Assembly (NCBI GenBank): GCA_963678255.2
Contig: CAXXTW010000002.1
Location: forward strand, 1,178,001 to 1,242,000
Direction of reading: 5' to 3'
Length of the DNA: 64,000 bases
Source of the DNA: G963678255 sp963678255
GTDB taxonomy: Bacteria; Cloacimonadota; Cloacimonadia; Cloacimonadales; WRIO01
This document shows positions 1 to 9,687 of this stretch, piece after piece; the stretch's first letter is position 1, and each line of letters begins with the position of its first letter. The notes beneath the pieces are model-generated. The model ran no database searches and was not told the DNA's origin. It worked only from the letters and a program-made list of their open reading frames with translations. The translations under genes were made by a program, and so were the position numbers.

Positions 1-84
1 AGCATCAAAAACAATTTTGTAAGTTTTTGCCCAAACCAAACTCATCATAATCATGATGAAGATAAACAACATACATTTTTTCAT
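1..84 (-). CDS. N-terminus of a secreted protein, cut by the window edge
   Basis: The minus strand carries an open frame of 28 codons that starts with ATG at 84 and runs off the left end of the window. It has a Shine-Dalgarno-like GGAGA a few bases upstream. The residues are a textbook signal peptide: two lysines after the initiator, then a long Leu/Ile/Met/Phe core, ending in a SLVWA-type cleavage region followed by KTYKIVFDA. The short mature stub resembles the start of a periplasmic solute-binding protein such as the one encoded at 1564-2292, but too little is present to assign a family. Confidence 0.6.
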   Translation of the reverse strand, partial: MKKCMLFIFIMIMMSLVWAKTYKIVFDA

Positions 85-145
85 TCTGTCTCCTTTGATT
101 TAATCATTTATTTAGATCGAACACATGTCATTTTAATATAAATTA

Positions 146-1432
146 CTATTTTAATAGTACAATCTTTTTTGTTTGTACACCTTCAGAACTCTTCATAAAT
201 ACTAGATAAGTACCAGAACTAATCCTAGAGTTATTTTGATCAGTACCATCCCAATTAATTAAGTGTGTTCCTACTGTCTGATGATCATTATATAAAGTTT
301 TCACTAGTTGTCCTTTAATATTATAAATTTGTATCACTAAATCAGTTTGTTTAGGAACTGAATAATGAATTGTCGTTGTGGGATTAAAGGGATTAGGATA
401 AACAGCTAAGTGAGTATAATTAGCATTTGGGATTTGATCATTTTGTGATGGTGAATAGCTGTAAACCACTTGGAAAGAGTGAATCCAAGTACCTAATGGA
501 GCCATCCAGACATCTTCCTCAGTAAGTTGTCCTGACTCATTGTATGTAAAAAATTCTTTTCTCACATTATTAAAACTTGTATAATCAGGTTCTAATGCTT
601 GAAAATCAAAACGACTAATTAACTGATGATTAGTTTCTTCAATGACCCATTTCCATTTGTTATTCCAATGATCCACTGACCAGTTACGATCGAGAATAGT
701 ACATCTGAGAGTATCTCCGATTTCATAAGTAAAGGATCTACTAATTGAGTTAACCCAACTATCACCCTCCCATGACTTAAAGACCATATTATTAATCTGA
801 TAGCCATCCCACTCAAGATCTGAAAACGTATCATTGATCCAGATAAGATCATAGGGATCAAACAACTCTTTGAAAACTGAGAGAAGATGATTATCTTCAT
901 AAGTGTAGTTGTATCGATAAACCCCTACCCAAGTATTGAAAGAATAAAGTTCCTCAGATGCATTGATTAATCTACCTGATTCATCATAATTCAAACTAAC
1001 TTTATAATAATCAACCCATTCTCCACTATATAATCTTTGCTCTAAAATTTGAATGGGTGAAGTAATTTCTGGAATATCAGAATATTCAAATAGAATCTTA
1101 GATGGAGCATAAAATGGACTTTGAGGGATCATATTCTCATTAATTTCAGAGATCTTTCCACTGTTATAACTAATTGTCCATTGTAAATTGGGATCTTCAT
1201 CCAGGGTATCAAAATACCCAACATTATAATTGAGAGTTGATGCTTCTTCCCATGCCAAAAGCATTTCAGGATATAACAAACCAAATCCAGTTTTATAAAA
1301 ATATGGGTGAAAATCTTTTGAATTATTTTTTTTCAATTCAGAACAATCATATTTTGACTCGAAATCAAAAGACCATAAAGATTGTGTCATAATCACAATC
1401 ATTATTATTATAAAAAATATTTTCTTATTCAT
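146..1432 (-). CDS. Secreted protein with YPNPFNP C-terminal sorting domain (paralogue of 2502-3788)
   Basis: A 428-residue exported protein. Residues 1-22 form a signal peptide ending LWSF. The middle consists of repeated Trp/Tyr-rich beta strands (motifs such as LISRFDF and EFFTYNESGQL) that I cannot assign to a family. The last 84 residues, from about 345, are a FlgD-like or type IX secretion-type sorting domain. It begins YPNPFNPTTTI, has IYNIKGQLVKTL and SSGTYLVF strands, and ends in KKIVLLK. By family knowledge this tail directs the passenger across the outer membrane. The protein is co-oriented with, and the same length as, the paralogue at 2502-3788. Its function is unknown. Confidence 0.9.
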   Translation of the reverse strand: MNKKIFFIIIMIVIMTQSLWSFDFESKYDCSELKKNNSKDFHPYFYKTGFGLLYPEMLLAWEEASTLNYNVGYFDTLDEDPNLQWTISYNSGKISEINENMIPQSPFYAPSKILFEYSDIPEITSPIQILEQRLYSGEWVDYYKVSLNYDESGRLINASEELYSFNTWVGVYRYNYTYEDNHLLSVFKELFDPYDLIWINDTFSDLEWDGYQINNMVFKSWEGDSWVNSISRSFTYEIGDTLRCTILDRNWSVDHWNNKWKWVIEETNHQLISRFDFQALEPDYTSFNNVRKEFFTYNESGQLTEEDVWMAPLGTWIHSFQVVYSYSPSQNDQIPNANYTHLAVYPNPFNPTTTIHYSVPKQTDLVIQIYNIKGQLVKTLYNDHQTVGTHLINWDGTDQNNSRISSGTYLVFMKSSEGVQTKKIVLLK

Positions 1433-1563
1433 ACCATCCCCTTTTTAATTACTTTCTTAATTTTTTTCCCAACAAATACCATAGTAAAGTATTAGTTTAC
1501 TATATCCTGTAAAATCCTGTTCATAATCGAGTTCTATCATTCAGAATTTTCGAGATTATTGTC

Positions 1564-2292
1564 TTATTTGACTATTCCTTTGGTTGGTAATTGATTGAAT
1601 CTTACCAAATCTTTCAAAATAGACTTTGTATCTACTTTTTTTAAGGCAGTCTCCAATTTTATCTTTAGTTCATTTCCAGAAGAGGTTTTTTGTACTGCCA
1701 AACCTGCAGGAATTGGCTCAGATGGAATATTCATATAATAAACATTTTTTATTTTCAATTTATCAATAGTACTCATTGTGGAGGATCTTTCAAACCAAAT
1801 GGCATCAATCCTTCGTGCTTCGAGCATTTTCAACAAATTTTCTAAATCTCCTAAATAAAAGTTCTTAGCGGGAATTCCTAATAAATCACTGGCAAAAGAT
1901 TCATTACCTCGGGGAATGCCTATTTTGAGAGCTTTGTAATCTTTAAACAACTTTTCATCCATTACATATAAATCTGCTTTGACTTCAATCGAAAAGTTGA
2001 TTTCTTGTGCTTTTTCGTAAAATTCTTTTGTTTCCAGACAATATGGAGTATGCCCCATCAACTGTGAACTACCAGAAAAAATATCATTTCTTGCTCTGAT
2101 GTATGGCATGATTACAATATTAAACTCTAAATCTGAGTTTCTTTCAATTGCCTTTAAAATCTCAATTGTATATCCTTTACTTGCATCAATGATTAAAGGA
2201 GGTAAAGGTTCAAAACCAACATTTACTACTTGCTTACCCAATAAAGATGTTATAATAATTCCTACCATAATTAATAAAATCAGTATTCTCAT
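1564..2292 (-). CDS. Periplasmic solute-binding protein, family 3-like
   Basis: A 242-residue protein with an N-terminal signal peptide (about residues 1-19, ending SLLGK). A fold typical of bacterial extracellular solute-binding proteins of family 3 follows: VNVGFEPLPPLI, then GYTIEILKAI, a central hinge strand KIGIPRGNESFA and a second-lobe stretch RRIDAIWFERSS. The family normally binds polar amino acids or related small molecules for an ABC importer or a sensor. No permease or ATPase gene lies beside it, so it is an orphan in this window and could feed a distant transporter or a receptor. It has its own promoter-like sequence at 2326-2355. The substrate cannot be told from sequence. Confidence 0.75.
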   Translation of the reverse strand: MRILILLIMVGIIITSLLGKQVVNVGFEPLPPLIIDASKGYTIEILKAIERNSDLEFNIVIMPYIRARNDIFSGSSQLMGHTPYCLETKEFYEKAQEINFSIEVKADLYVMDEKLFKDYKALKIGIPRGNESFASDLLGIPAKNFYLGDLENLLKMLEARRIDAIWFERSSTMSTIDKLKIKNVYYMNIPSEPIPAGLAVQKTSSGNELKIKLETALKKVDTKSILKDLVRFNQLPTKGIVK

Positions 2293-2325
2293 ATATCCTC
2301 CTATTTTTCATTATATACATTCTCT

Positions 2326-2355
2326 ATATTATTTTTACACATTGCGTGCTGTCAA
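2326..2355 (-). promoter_or_regulatory. Sigma70-type promoter for the solute-binding protein
   Basis: On the minus strand a perfect TTGACA (2350-2355) is followed after 18 bases by TAATAT (2326-2331). It lies about 34 bases upstream of the start of the solute-binding gene. The -10 box matches only four of six consensus positions, so the call rests mainly on the -35 box and its placement. Confidence 0.5.
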
Positions 2356-2501
2356 GATATATTTTGATTTTTTTTGCATCTAAAGATAATTTGCGTAAAT
2401 ATGATAAACATAAGTAAAAAGAATTTAATTATTCTGATCTCCTATGATTTATGCATTATATTAGAGCAACTTTTAAATTAATCAATTCTGATTGTATCTA
2501 T

Positions 2502-3788
2502 CTATTTTAATAGCATTACTTTCCGCATTTGAGCCCCCTCTTTGGTTTTCATCAATACAAAATAGGTTCCTGAACTAACACTGGAGTTATATTGGTCTCT
2601 TCCATCCCAAATGATACTAAATATTCCCTTTTTCTGATTTTTATTATATAAAGTTTTCACTAATTGCCCCTTTACATTAAAAATCTGAATCAACAAATCT
2701 GTTGAACTTTTTACTTTATATTTTATAGTTGTAGTAGGATTAAAGGGGTTTGGATATGCATTTAACCATGTGTCGCAAATAACAAGACTCTCTTCATTAT
2801 GTGTCGGAAGATAGCTGTATGTAAAAAGACCAATATTAAGCCAATCATTTTGATAGTTTAACCAGGCAATATGTTCAGACAATTGACCAAAATCATTGTA
2901 AGAAAAAAATTCTCTTCTTTTATTTACAAAATAGGTAAAATCAGGGGCCATTGCTTCAAAATCAAAACGGCTTATTAATTTATTCTCATAAGTTTCAGTG
3001 GTTACTTTCCAATCATTTCTCCAATGATCATCACGCCATAGATGATCAATAAACGAACAAGAAAGGGTATCTCCTGATACATATTCAAAGGTTCTAAACT
3101 GCGAATTAACCCATGAATTATCTACCCAGTTTTTATAAAGTATTTCATTTAGTTGATCATTCTCCCAATCCAAAGTTGCTGAAACAGCCAAAGCCCAGTT
3201 TTGAGTAATCTCATCATAGTATTTTCTTATAACGGAAACAACATGGTTATCATCATATGTATAGAAAAATTGTAAGCTCCCTAACCAGACATTGTATGAA
3301 AATATTTCTTCTGTGGTTGATAATACTCTGTTGTCAGAATTAGAAGTCAAGGTTACCCTATAGTATGGGGTCCATTCTGTATTGATAAATCTGGACACTA
3401 ATATCTGAACAGGAATAGTAATATCTGGTTCTTCAGAATAGTAAAACTGAGTCTTTACAGAGCTGTAAGAAGGATCATCAAGAGAAGTATTTTCATTTAT
3501 TTCTGAGACCCGCCCATTAATATAACTTACAGTCCAATGATGGTTAGGATTTCCATCTAATGGATCTAAATTTCGGGAACAATAATGAAGATTGTTAACT
3601 TCTTCCCAAGCTAAATACAATTCAGGATATAAACCACTAAATTCAGGCTTGAATACAAAAGCATAAAAATCCCTATTATTACTTTTACTCGTGGTTGGCT
3701 TGCTGGTTTCTTTTTCATAATTAAATGACCATAAAGACTGCAATAATAGCATGATCAATAAGATAGCCATGTTTTTTTTCTTGCACAT
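2502..3788 (-). CDS. Secreted protein with YPNPFNP C-terminal sorting domain (paralogue of 146-1432)
   Basis: The frame is open further upstream, to 3845. However, the ATG at 3788 (MCKKKNMAILLIMLLLQ) has an AAAGGAGATA ribosome-binding site directly before it and gives a normal signal peptide ending LWSF. With this start the protein has 428 residues, exactly the length of its paralogue at 146-1432. Shared segments include LISRFDF, REFFSYND and WTVSYINGRVSEINEN. The 84-residue sorting domain starts near residue 345 (YPNPFNPTTTI) and ends RKVMLLK. The two genes look like an old duplication separated by the solute-binding gene. The passenger function is unknown. Confidence 0.9.
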   Translation of the reverse strand: MCKKKNMAILLIMLLLQSLWSFNYEKETSKPTTSKSNNRDFYAFVFKPEFSGLYPELYLAWEEVNNLHYCSRNLDPLDGNPNHHWTVSYINGRVSEINENTSLDDPSYSSVKTQFYYSEEPDITIPVQILVSRFINTEWTPYYRVTLTSNSDNRVLSTTEEIFSYNVWLGSLQFFYTYDDNHVVSVIRKYYDEITQNWALAVSATLDWENDQLNEILYKNWVDNSWVNSQFRTFEYVSGDTLSCSFIDHLWRDDHWRNDWKVTTETYENKLISRFDFEAMAPDFTYFVNKRREFFSYNDFGQLSEHIAWLNYQNDWLNIGLFTYSYLPTHNEESLVICDTWLNAYPNPFNPTTTIKYKVKSSTDLLIQIFNVKGQLVKTLYNKNQKKGIFSIIWDGRDQYNSSVSSGTYFVLMKTKEGAQMRKVMLLK

Positions 3789-3962
3789 AATATCTCCTTT
3801 CTTTACCAAACTGTATTTTGGTTTGTTTTTTTTTCGATTAAGCAATTAAGCCTGTAATCTAATTTATTTGAGACTATGTTTAAATTTTGAAAATTAAGAA
3901 ACAATACCTAAAAGTCTTTTAACTCTATACTATGAATCATCTTAGTTTAAAGTTCTTAAGAT

Positions 3963-6077
3963 TTAAAATACTTTATTGATTTTAAACCAGGTAGTTTTGG
4001 AAGTAGTTTGATTACTGAATACTATCAAACTTTCGGTGCTTTGATTAGAGTCTAAAAGATTATCTTCTGTGGTCTTGAATCCAAGATAGAAGGTTGTAGA
4101 AGGATTGTATAACCAGTGCATTGTAGCGAAATATCCTAGATGCTTGGTTTGAGCAAAGTACTCATAGTTATTGTATCGAACTCCTGAAGAAATTTTAAAG
4201 GAATTTGAAAAAGTTAATTTAAAATCTAGATTAGTTATATCGTATTCATTATCAAAATGAACAGGAACTGATATTGGAAACGAAAGAAGGTCATACCAAA
4301 TAACATGACTGTTTCTTATGTTATATGAGACAACTGGTCCCAAATACCCATTTACCCCTCCATAAACAACCTGATATGGTAAAGTAGCACATAAAGTTCT
4401 ATATAAATTATCTCCATATTTATAACCAATATTCCCACTAAGAAATACCCATTTTGACCAACTTAGATTCAGGTCTTCAACCCAAGAAAATTTAAGTTGA
4501 TCGTACATTCTTTCCTTGCCTGCAGTAAAAAAGGAGGCTATACTGTAGTTTTGAAAGAAATCAACATTTGCTTGTAAAGTGATGTCATTATTTATAAGTT
4601 TATAATCACCATTACGCTGATGAAACTCGTCACAATACAGACCTACATGGTATGACTTTAAGTAAGTGCCAGAAAAAGCTTGATCATAATCTATGGAAGT
4701 ATTTAAACCTGAGATATTAACATCAGATTGGATTCCCATATCAGCATAATAATCTTTAGTAACATCTGAAAGGGTTGCACTCATTGCTAATCTGCCAAAT
4801 CTCTTTGTGATGTCCAATTTGACATTAGAACCTTGTTTTTGAGAACGATAAGGAACATCAGTAAAAATATACGCAATCTGAGGAAAAATATAAAACGAAG
4901 GAGAAATATTCCATTTAGGTGCCCAAAAGAAAACATGATTATTTTTTTTATTTTTATCGTTGAATCTGTTCAGATAAGTAAACTGATTGGAAATGTTTCC
5001 ATTATATTTTTTAAAAGCTAAAATATTGTAATAATCATCAGGATTAGCAACAGTACTATCTGCATTTAGTGTTTCTTCATCTCTGGCACTCAATAGACCA
5101 AAGCTCCAATCAGAACCACTGGAAGTTACTTTTGCTGCATATTGAGGCTGCATAATATTTCTAGAATAGAACAGAGAGCTTGTAACCCCAAATGCATTCA
5201 TATCTTCAGTAAAAAGGAGTCTGTTTTCTATCAATTGAGGAGCATATTTGCTGTTGTGAGTATCAATCTCTTCATCAGGAGGAGTTTCTGTGAAATCAGG
5301 ATTTAATGCAAATTTACAAGAAGTATTTTTTGAAGGACGATAAATCATGTTTAGTCCAATATGTTTAGGGTCAAAACTTTGAGTTTCATTTAACCAATCG
5401 TAAGATTTGTATAAATATGGAATAATCGTGATATTTTTTGGTGGATCGATACTTTCTTTTATTTCCAGAACAGAAAATGAATCATAATATTGTTTGACAG
5501 TTTTACCGGTAACAGGCACATAAGGATAACTGTAAATAGTGTTTGAAGCATTGATTTGACGAGCAGTACTAAATGTCCAACGGTATGGAGGTTTACCTTC
5601 ATAACGTAAATCTTTAAAAGGGATGATCATTGTGCAACACCAGAGTTTATCGTTGTAATTAGATTCGCAATAGTATAGACTATTCCAAGCTTTATCCACA
5701 CCCATGTTTTCATTCCTGACTCCATCATAACTTGCCCCTCTGGGATAAGCCGAGAAATAATAAGCATAATCTTCATTTGCTATAGTTTTAACTTGTATGC
5801 GTATATAGTCACATTGTTGAGTATCATCTCTTGTAGCGAAAGCTCCGGGATAGAATTGATCATCAATTTCCAATTCCCAATAAACATAAAGGCTTTTACC
5901 GTCATGCCAAAACCATGTATCTGTTTTCTGATCAATTGGTAAATTATCAGGAGGGCTTATCCTATTCATACCACTAATATGATTAGCATCCGTTTTGATC
6001 ATTTGTTGAGAAAAGGGCACCTGAACAGCAAAAATGCTGAGAGGCACAATTAATAAGAGTAAGATCAGAGTTTTCAT
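3963..6077 (-). CDS. DUF5916-type outer-membrane protein with N-terminal carbohydrate-binding-like domain
   Basis: A 704-residue protein with a signal peptide (residues 1-17). Residues about 45-190 resemble the CBM9-like domain that opens DUF5916 proteins (WFWHDGKSLYVYWELEIDD, then DYIRIQV and MIIPFKDLRY). Around residues 255-300 there is the family hallmark NPDFTE followed by NRLLFTEDMNAF, comparable to NPDFSQ...PFFLEG in Bacteroidota members. The remaining 400 residues are alternating aromatic beta strands typical of a membrane barrel, ending KINKVF with a terminal Phe. The family has no established biochemical role, and a surface or porin-like role is inference. It is transcribed alone on the minus strand, upstream of a repeat-bearing gap. 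Confidence 0.8.
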   Translation of the reverse strand: MKTLILLLLIVPLSIFAVQVPFSQQMIKTDANHISGMNRISPPDNLPIDQKTDTWFWHDGKSLYVYWELEIDDQFYPGAFATRDDTQQCDYIRIQVKTIANEDYAYYFSAYPRGASYDGVRNENMGVDKAWNSLYYCESNYNDKLWCCTMIIPFKDLRYEGKPPYRWTFSTARQINASNTIYSYPYVPVTGKTVKQYYDSFSVLEIKESIDPPKNITIIPYLYKSYDWLNETQSFDPKHIGLNMIYRPSKNTSCKFALNPDFTETPPDEEIDTHNSKYAPQLIENRLLFTEDMNAFGVTSSLFYSRNIMQPQYAAKVTSSGSDWSFGLLSARDEETLNADSTVANPDDYYNILAFKKYNGNISNQFTYLNRFNDKNKKNNHVFFWAPKWNISPSFYIFPQIAYIFTDVPYRSQKQGSNVKLDITKRFGRLAMSATLSDVTKDYYADMGIQSDVNISGLNTSIDYDQAFSGTYLKSYHVGLYCDEFHQRNGDYKLINNDITLQANVDFFQNYSIASFFTAGKERMYDQLKFSWVEDLNLSWSKWVFLSGNIGYKYGDNLYRTLCATLPYQVVYGGVNGYLGPVVSYNIRNSHVIWYDLLSFPISVPVHFDNEYDITNLDFKLTFSNSFKISSGVRYNNYEYFAQTKHLGYFATMHWLYNPSTTFYLGFKTTEDNLLDSNQSTESLIVFSNQTTSKTTWFKINKVF

Positions 6078-6182
6078 AACATCTCCTTAATGCTTATTGG
6101 TGCATTTTATGCACTTTGCGTTCATTTAATACATCATCATCTATTGTCAATAGTTATTTTTCTAATTGAATTCTTTATAAGG

Positions 6183-6250
6183 AGGAGACTGTCCAAAATA
6201 TATAAGCTCCCATTAAGCAACTCTTGTACTTATAGGCGAGAAAAGTGAAT
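6183..6250 (-). repeat. Dispersed non-coding element, copy 1 of 3 (minus orientation)
   Basis: Read on the minus strand this stretch contains CACTTTTCTCGCCTATAAG, a Thr/Ala-poor spacer with TTAATGGGAG, and ends TTTTGGACAGTCTCC. The same order of words appears on the plus strand at 22794-22866 and 62583-62654. It lies in the 386-base gap between the divergently transcribed DUF5916 and M6 protease genes. The rest of that gap is AT-rich without a convincing gene. Confidence 0.6.
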
Positions 6251-6463
6251 AGATATGCTCCATACCGATGTTTTCTTGACATATCCAGCAATAAATCCTT
6301 CTAATAAAATAATTTCCTCAAATCTTCTCCAAATTATGAGTGTTCGTATACGAGGTTAGCCTTTTAAATAAACTTGCACTATCATTTTTATATTTTGCGT
6401 ATCATTATCTCAAATGGAACACTTATTGCACACTTTGTGCTCATTGAACATAAGGAGTGAAAC

Positions 6464-8284
6464 ATGAGAGGTAATATACTTGCAATATTTGTCTTTCTAT
6501 GGGCAAATTTTCTACTTGCTGCCCCATTTAGAAATATGCCAGCAAAGGTGTTACAACCAGATGGTTCTTCATTGAATCTTCTGAGTTCTGGTGACGAGTT
6601 CTTTAATTATCTGCATGATGAAAAAGGATATACAGTAATTCAAAATCCTGAAACTGGATGGGTTTGTTATGCAATTCTAGAATCTGAAGAACTTAAATCT
6701 TCAAACTTAATTTATGGAGAATCAGACCCTTATAAAGCTGGCATTAGTCCATATAATTTGATAAGCTATAAGAAATACCAGGAACGCCGTAGATTAACTT
6801 CAAAAAATTATAAAAGCAAGAATAACAGATCATGTCCAAGCCAAGGGACTGTCAACAGCGTTAACATTTACATACGTTTTTCCGATCAGAGTGAATTCAC
6901 AGATCCAAGATCCATATCTGATTCACTCTTCAATGGTAGTTGGTATTCATTCAAGAAATACTTTGATGAAGTCTCTTATCATCAGCTTATTGTTTATTCT
7001 CATCATTATCCTGAATGTGATATGAATCAAAATCTTTCTTATCAAGATTCACATCCCCGTGCATATTATTCTCCATATAACACAGTGACTAATCCAATTG
7101 GATACCAGAATAACGACCAAAGAACGGAAAGAGAACACAGTCTTTTAGCCAATGCAGTATCTTATATCTCAGAGGAAGTACCTGAGGAGTTATTAATTGA
7201 TTCTGACAATGATAACTTTGTTGACAATATTTGTTTTATTATTCAAGGAGAAAATGATAATTGGGCTGAATTGTTATGGCCTCATCGCTGGTGGCTAGAC
7301 TCTCAAAATGTTATTTTAAACGGAAAACAAGTCTATGATTATACATTTCTTCTTTACAACCCTTTATTCGACACAAATGGTTTCAGACCAATCTGTCATG
7401 AATTTTTTCACTCTTTAGGAGCTCCAGATCTTTATCATTACAATTATTGGTTTTTAATTTCCTGTGGTCCATGGGATATTATGGATGCTGGCAGCTCACA
7501 TCCAACAGCTTTTATGAAATGGAAGTATGGAAGATGGATACAAGATATTCCACTTATTGAGAGTAGTCAGTTAGTTACTTTAAATCCCCTGTTGATGGGG
7601 CAAAACAATTGTGTAAGGATCAAATCCCCAAACTCAGAAACAGAATATTTTGTTATAGAATATCGTAAAGCAGAAATGTCTACTTTCGAATTTAATATTC
7701 CTGGAGATGGATTAATCATTAGCAGAATAAACCCTGATGCAGGAGAAGGTAATGCCGATGGTCCTCCTGACGAGGAGTACATTTACAGATTATGGGGAGC
7801 ACATGAATCAACAGGTTTTATTGGAGATATCTATCAGGCTTTTTTCAGTACACAATCAGGCAGAACATTCTTTAACGATAATTCAGATCCTAGTTGTTTT
7901 TTATCAGACAATTCTCATGGTGGAATAAACATTTCCAATATCGGATTTGCAGGAGAAACAATTCATTTTCAAGTCAATGTATCATCTCAAAATCAAGATG
8001 TTCAATCTTTATTTAAGAATGTTAAAATTTTCCCCAATCCTTTTAATCCAGAAACTACTATAAAATGGAATCAAACTAAAAAATCCCAAGTCCAAATATC
8101 ACTTTATAATGTTAAAGGTAGAAAAATTAGTACTTTGTATAATGATGTTAACCCAGCTGGAGAACATAGCTTTGTCTTCAATAGTTCAAACCAAAAGAAA
8201 TATTCTCTTTCATCTGGAATTTATCTGCTAAAGATATCTTTAGATGATACTATTATTACCAAAAAAATCATTCTATTAAAATAG
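6464..8284 (+). CDS. M6-like secreted zinc metalloprotease with C-terminal sorting domain
   Basis: A 606-residue exported protein. Residues 1-19 form the signal peptide (ending LLAA). A propeptide-like region with FRNMPAKVLQPDGSS and GDEFFNYLHDEKGY follows, as in M6 (immune inhibitor A-like) peptidases. The catalytic motif HEFFHSLGAPDLYHY puts the zinc ligands at His312 and His316 with catalytic Glu313. A downstream PWDIMDAGS motif provides the Met-turn expected of this clan. The last 84 residues, from about 523 (FPNPFNPETTI) to IILLK, are the sorting domain. By family it should degrade proteins outside the cell. It starts after TAAGGAGTG and is followed 45 bases later by a decayed beta-helix gene. 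Confidence 0.9.
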   Translation: MRGNILAIFVFLWANFLLAAPFRNMPAKVLQPDGSSLNLLSSGDEFFNYLHDEKGYTVIQNPETGWVCYAILESEELKSSNLIYGESDPYKAGISPYNLISYKKYQERRRLTSKNYKSKNNRSCPSQGTVNSVNIYIRFSDQSEFTDPRSISDSLFNGSWYSFKKYFDEVSYHQLIVYSHHYPECDMNQNLSYQDSHPRAYYSPYNTVTNPIGYQNNDQRTEREHSLLANAVSYISEEVPEELLIDSDNDNFVDNICFIIQGENDNWAELLWPHRWWLDSQNVILNGKQVYDYTFLLYNPLFDTNGFRPICHEFFHSLGAPDLYHYNYWFLISCGPWDIMDAGSSHPTAFMKWKYGRWIQDIPLIESSQLVTLNPLLMGQNNCVRIKSPNSETEYFVIEYRKAEMSTFEFNIPGDGLIISRINPDAGEGNADGPPDEEYIYRLWGAHESTGFIGDIYQAFFSTQSGRTFFNDNSDPSCFLSDNSHGGINISNIGFAGETIHFQVNVSSQNQDVQSLFKNVKIFPNPFNPETTIKWNQTKKSQVQISLYNVKGRKISTLYNDVNPAGEHSFVFNSSNQKKYSLSSGIYLLKISLDDTIITKKIILLK

Positions 8285-8329
8285 TAAAAATAAGTATTTG
8301 AGTTATGGCTTTAAAGAAAGGAGGAGATA

Positions 8330-9601
8330 ATGAAACGATCGATTATTCTGTTAATGACAGTCTTAATCAGTCATTTACTATCTCTTACCATCAGAATCCC
8401 TGAGCAATTTAGTTCTATTCAAGATGGGATTAATGCTGCCTGTCTTGGTGATATTGTATTAGGAGCATCTGGTACTTTTTATGAAAATATAAATTTTAAA
8501 GGGAAAAATATCTTTTTTACCAGCCATTATATAAACATTCTTGATCCAGACACCATTCTCAACACCATCATTAATAGCTCCAAATCTACAGAACGAGATA
8601 CAGGCAAGGTTGTTTTATTTCTCTCAGGAGAAGATTCAACAGCCATTCTTAACGGGTTTACTATTACAGGAGGGGCTGGAACAAAATGGATTTATGAGTA
8701 CGGAGGCAATATTTATAGAGCTCGAGGAGGCATTTTTATCACGATGTCTTCACCAACAATAAGCAACCATGTGATCATTTCAAATGTAACTATCTCAATC
8801 TACGACAATATATTAACTGGAAATGGTAGTGCAATCAGAGCAAGAGACGGGTCTCCATTCTTTATCAATAATGTGATTGTAAACAATAAAAGTTTATCCT
8901 GTGGGGAGATAGATCTAAACTATACCCGTACTGTTCTGAAGAACAATATTATAGCTAATAACAAAGTATACCAGGCTGTTCCATATGTAGTAACCTGGGG
9001 AGGAGGAGGTATCGGAGTTTATAAAAACTTTATGGGAAGACCTGTAATTCTTGAAAATAATACGATAATAGGAAATTTATCCACAGGCTTTTTCTCTGCA
9101 AAATCAGGAAAGAGCGGTGAGATGATCTGTTGGAAATCCAGTAATATTTTGCAGAATAACATCATACAGGGTAATTGTTAGGTTTCAGGAGGAGATATTT
9201 ACTCAATTTCTTCCAACCTTAATTTTATGTATAATGCAGTAAGTGATCAAATAAATGGATTAGGAAATTTGGTTACTTATGCAGAATTTGAAGAGGGCAC
9301 TCATAATCTTAAATCAAGCTCACCCAGTATTGATATTGGCAATTCAAAAAGCATTTTAAACGACCTTGCAAATCCAGATTTCCCTAATCAGAATACATCA
9401 CCCTCCCTTCATACTCTTCGTGACGATATAGGTGTTTTTGAAGGTTTCAAGGCAAAAACATTACCAAGGGTAGAGTGCATTTCATGGTATAGTCCTACAA
9501 AAATAACCTTGATTAATGTAGAAAGGGATTGTGAAACACATTACAAAAAAACAAAACTTAGATCTGATAATATTAGAACTAGATTTATGGATTTCCCTTA
9601 G
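8330..9601 (+). pseudogene. Decayed right-handed beta-helix surface protein (nonsense mutation, lost C-terminus)
   Basis: The frame starts at 8330 after a strong AAAGGAGGAG site and has a signal peptide. It aligns along its length with the intact protein encoded at 13358-15130. It is interrupted by TAG at 9179-9181, exactly where the paralogue continues GNCQTFGGDI (here GNC, stop, VSGGDI). Homology resumes in the same frame through 9500 (SSNL, CIDAG-equivalent DIGNS, NTLRNDIG-equivalent TLRDDIG). It then degenerates and stops at 9601 without the middle and sorting domains. Conserved glycines are replaced, for example GGGGIRAGDG became a run containing SAIRARDG, which is consistent with relaxed selection. 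Stop-codon readthrough is possible but unlikely given the missing tail. Confidence 0.8.
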
Positions 9602-9687
9602 TTTTAATAGTTATCATACAGATAAAAAATCAAATTAAAGCAACAGATTGGCTGTTAGCAAAAAATAAAAAAAATGAAGGAGCAAAG

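Noticed and set aside
8330..9601. Recoding of UAG as an amino acid in the interrupted beta-helix gene
   Set aside because: The window encodes a normal release factor 1, the gene also lost its tail, and other genes in the window end in TAG.
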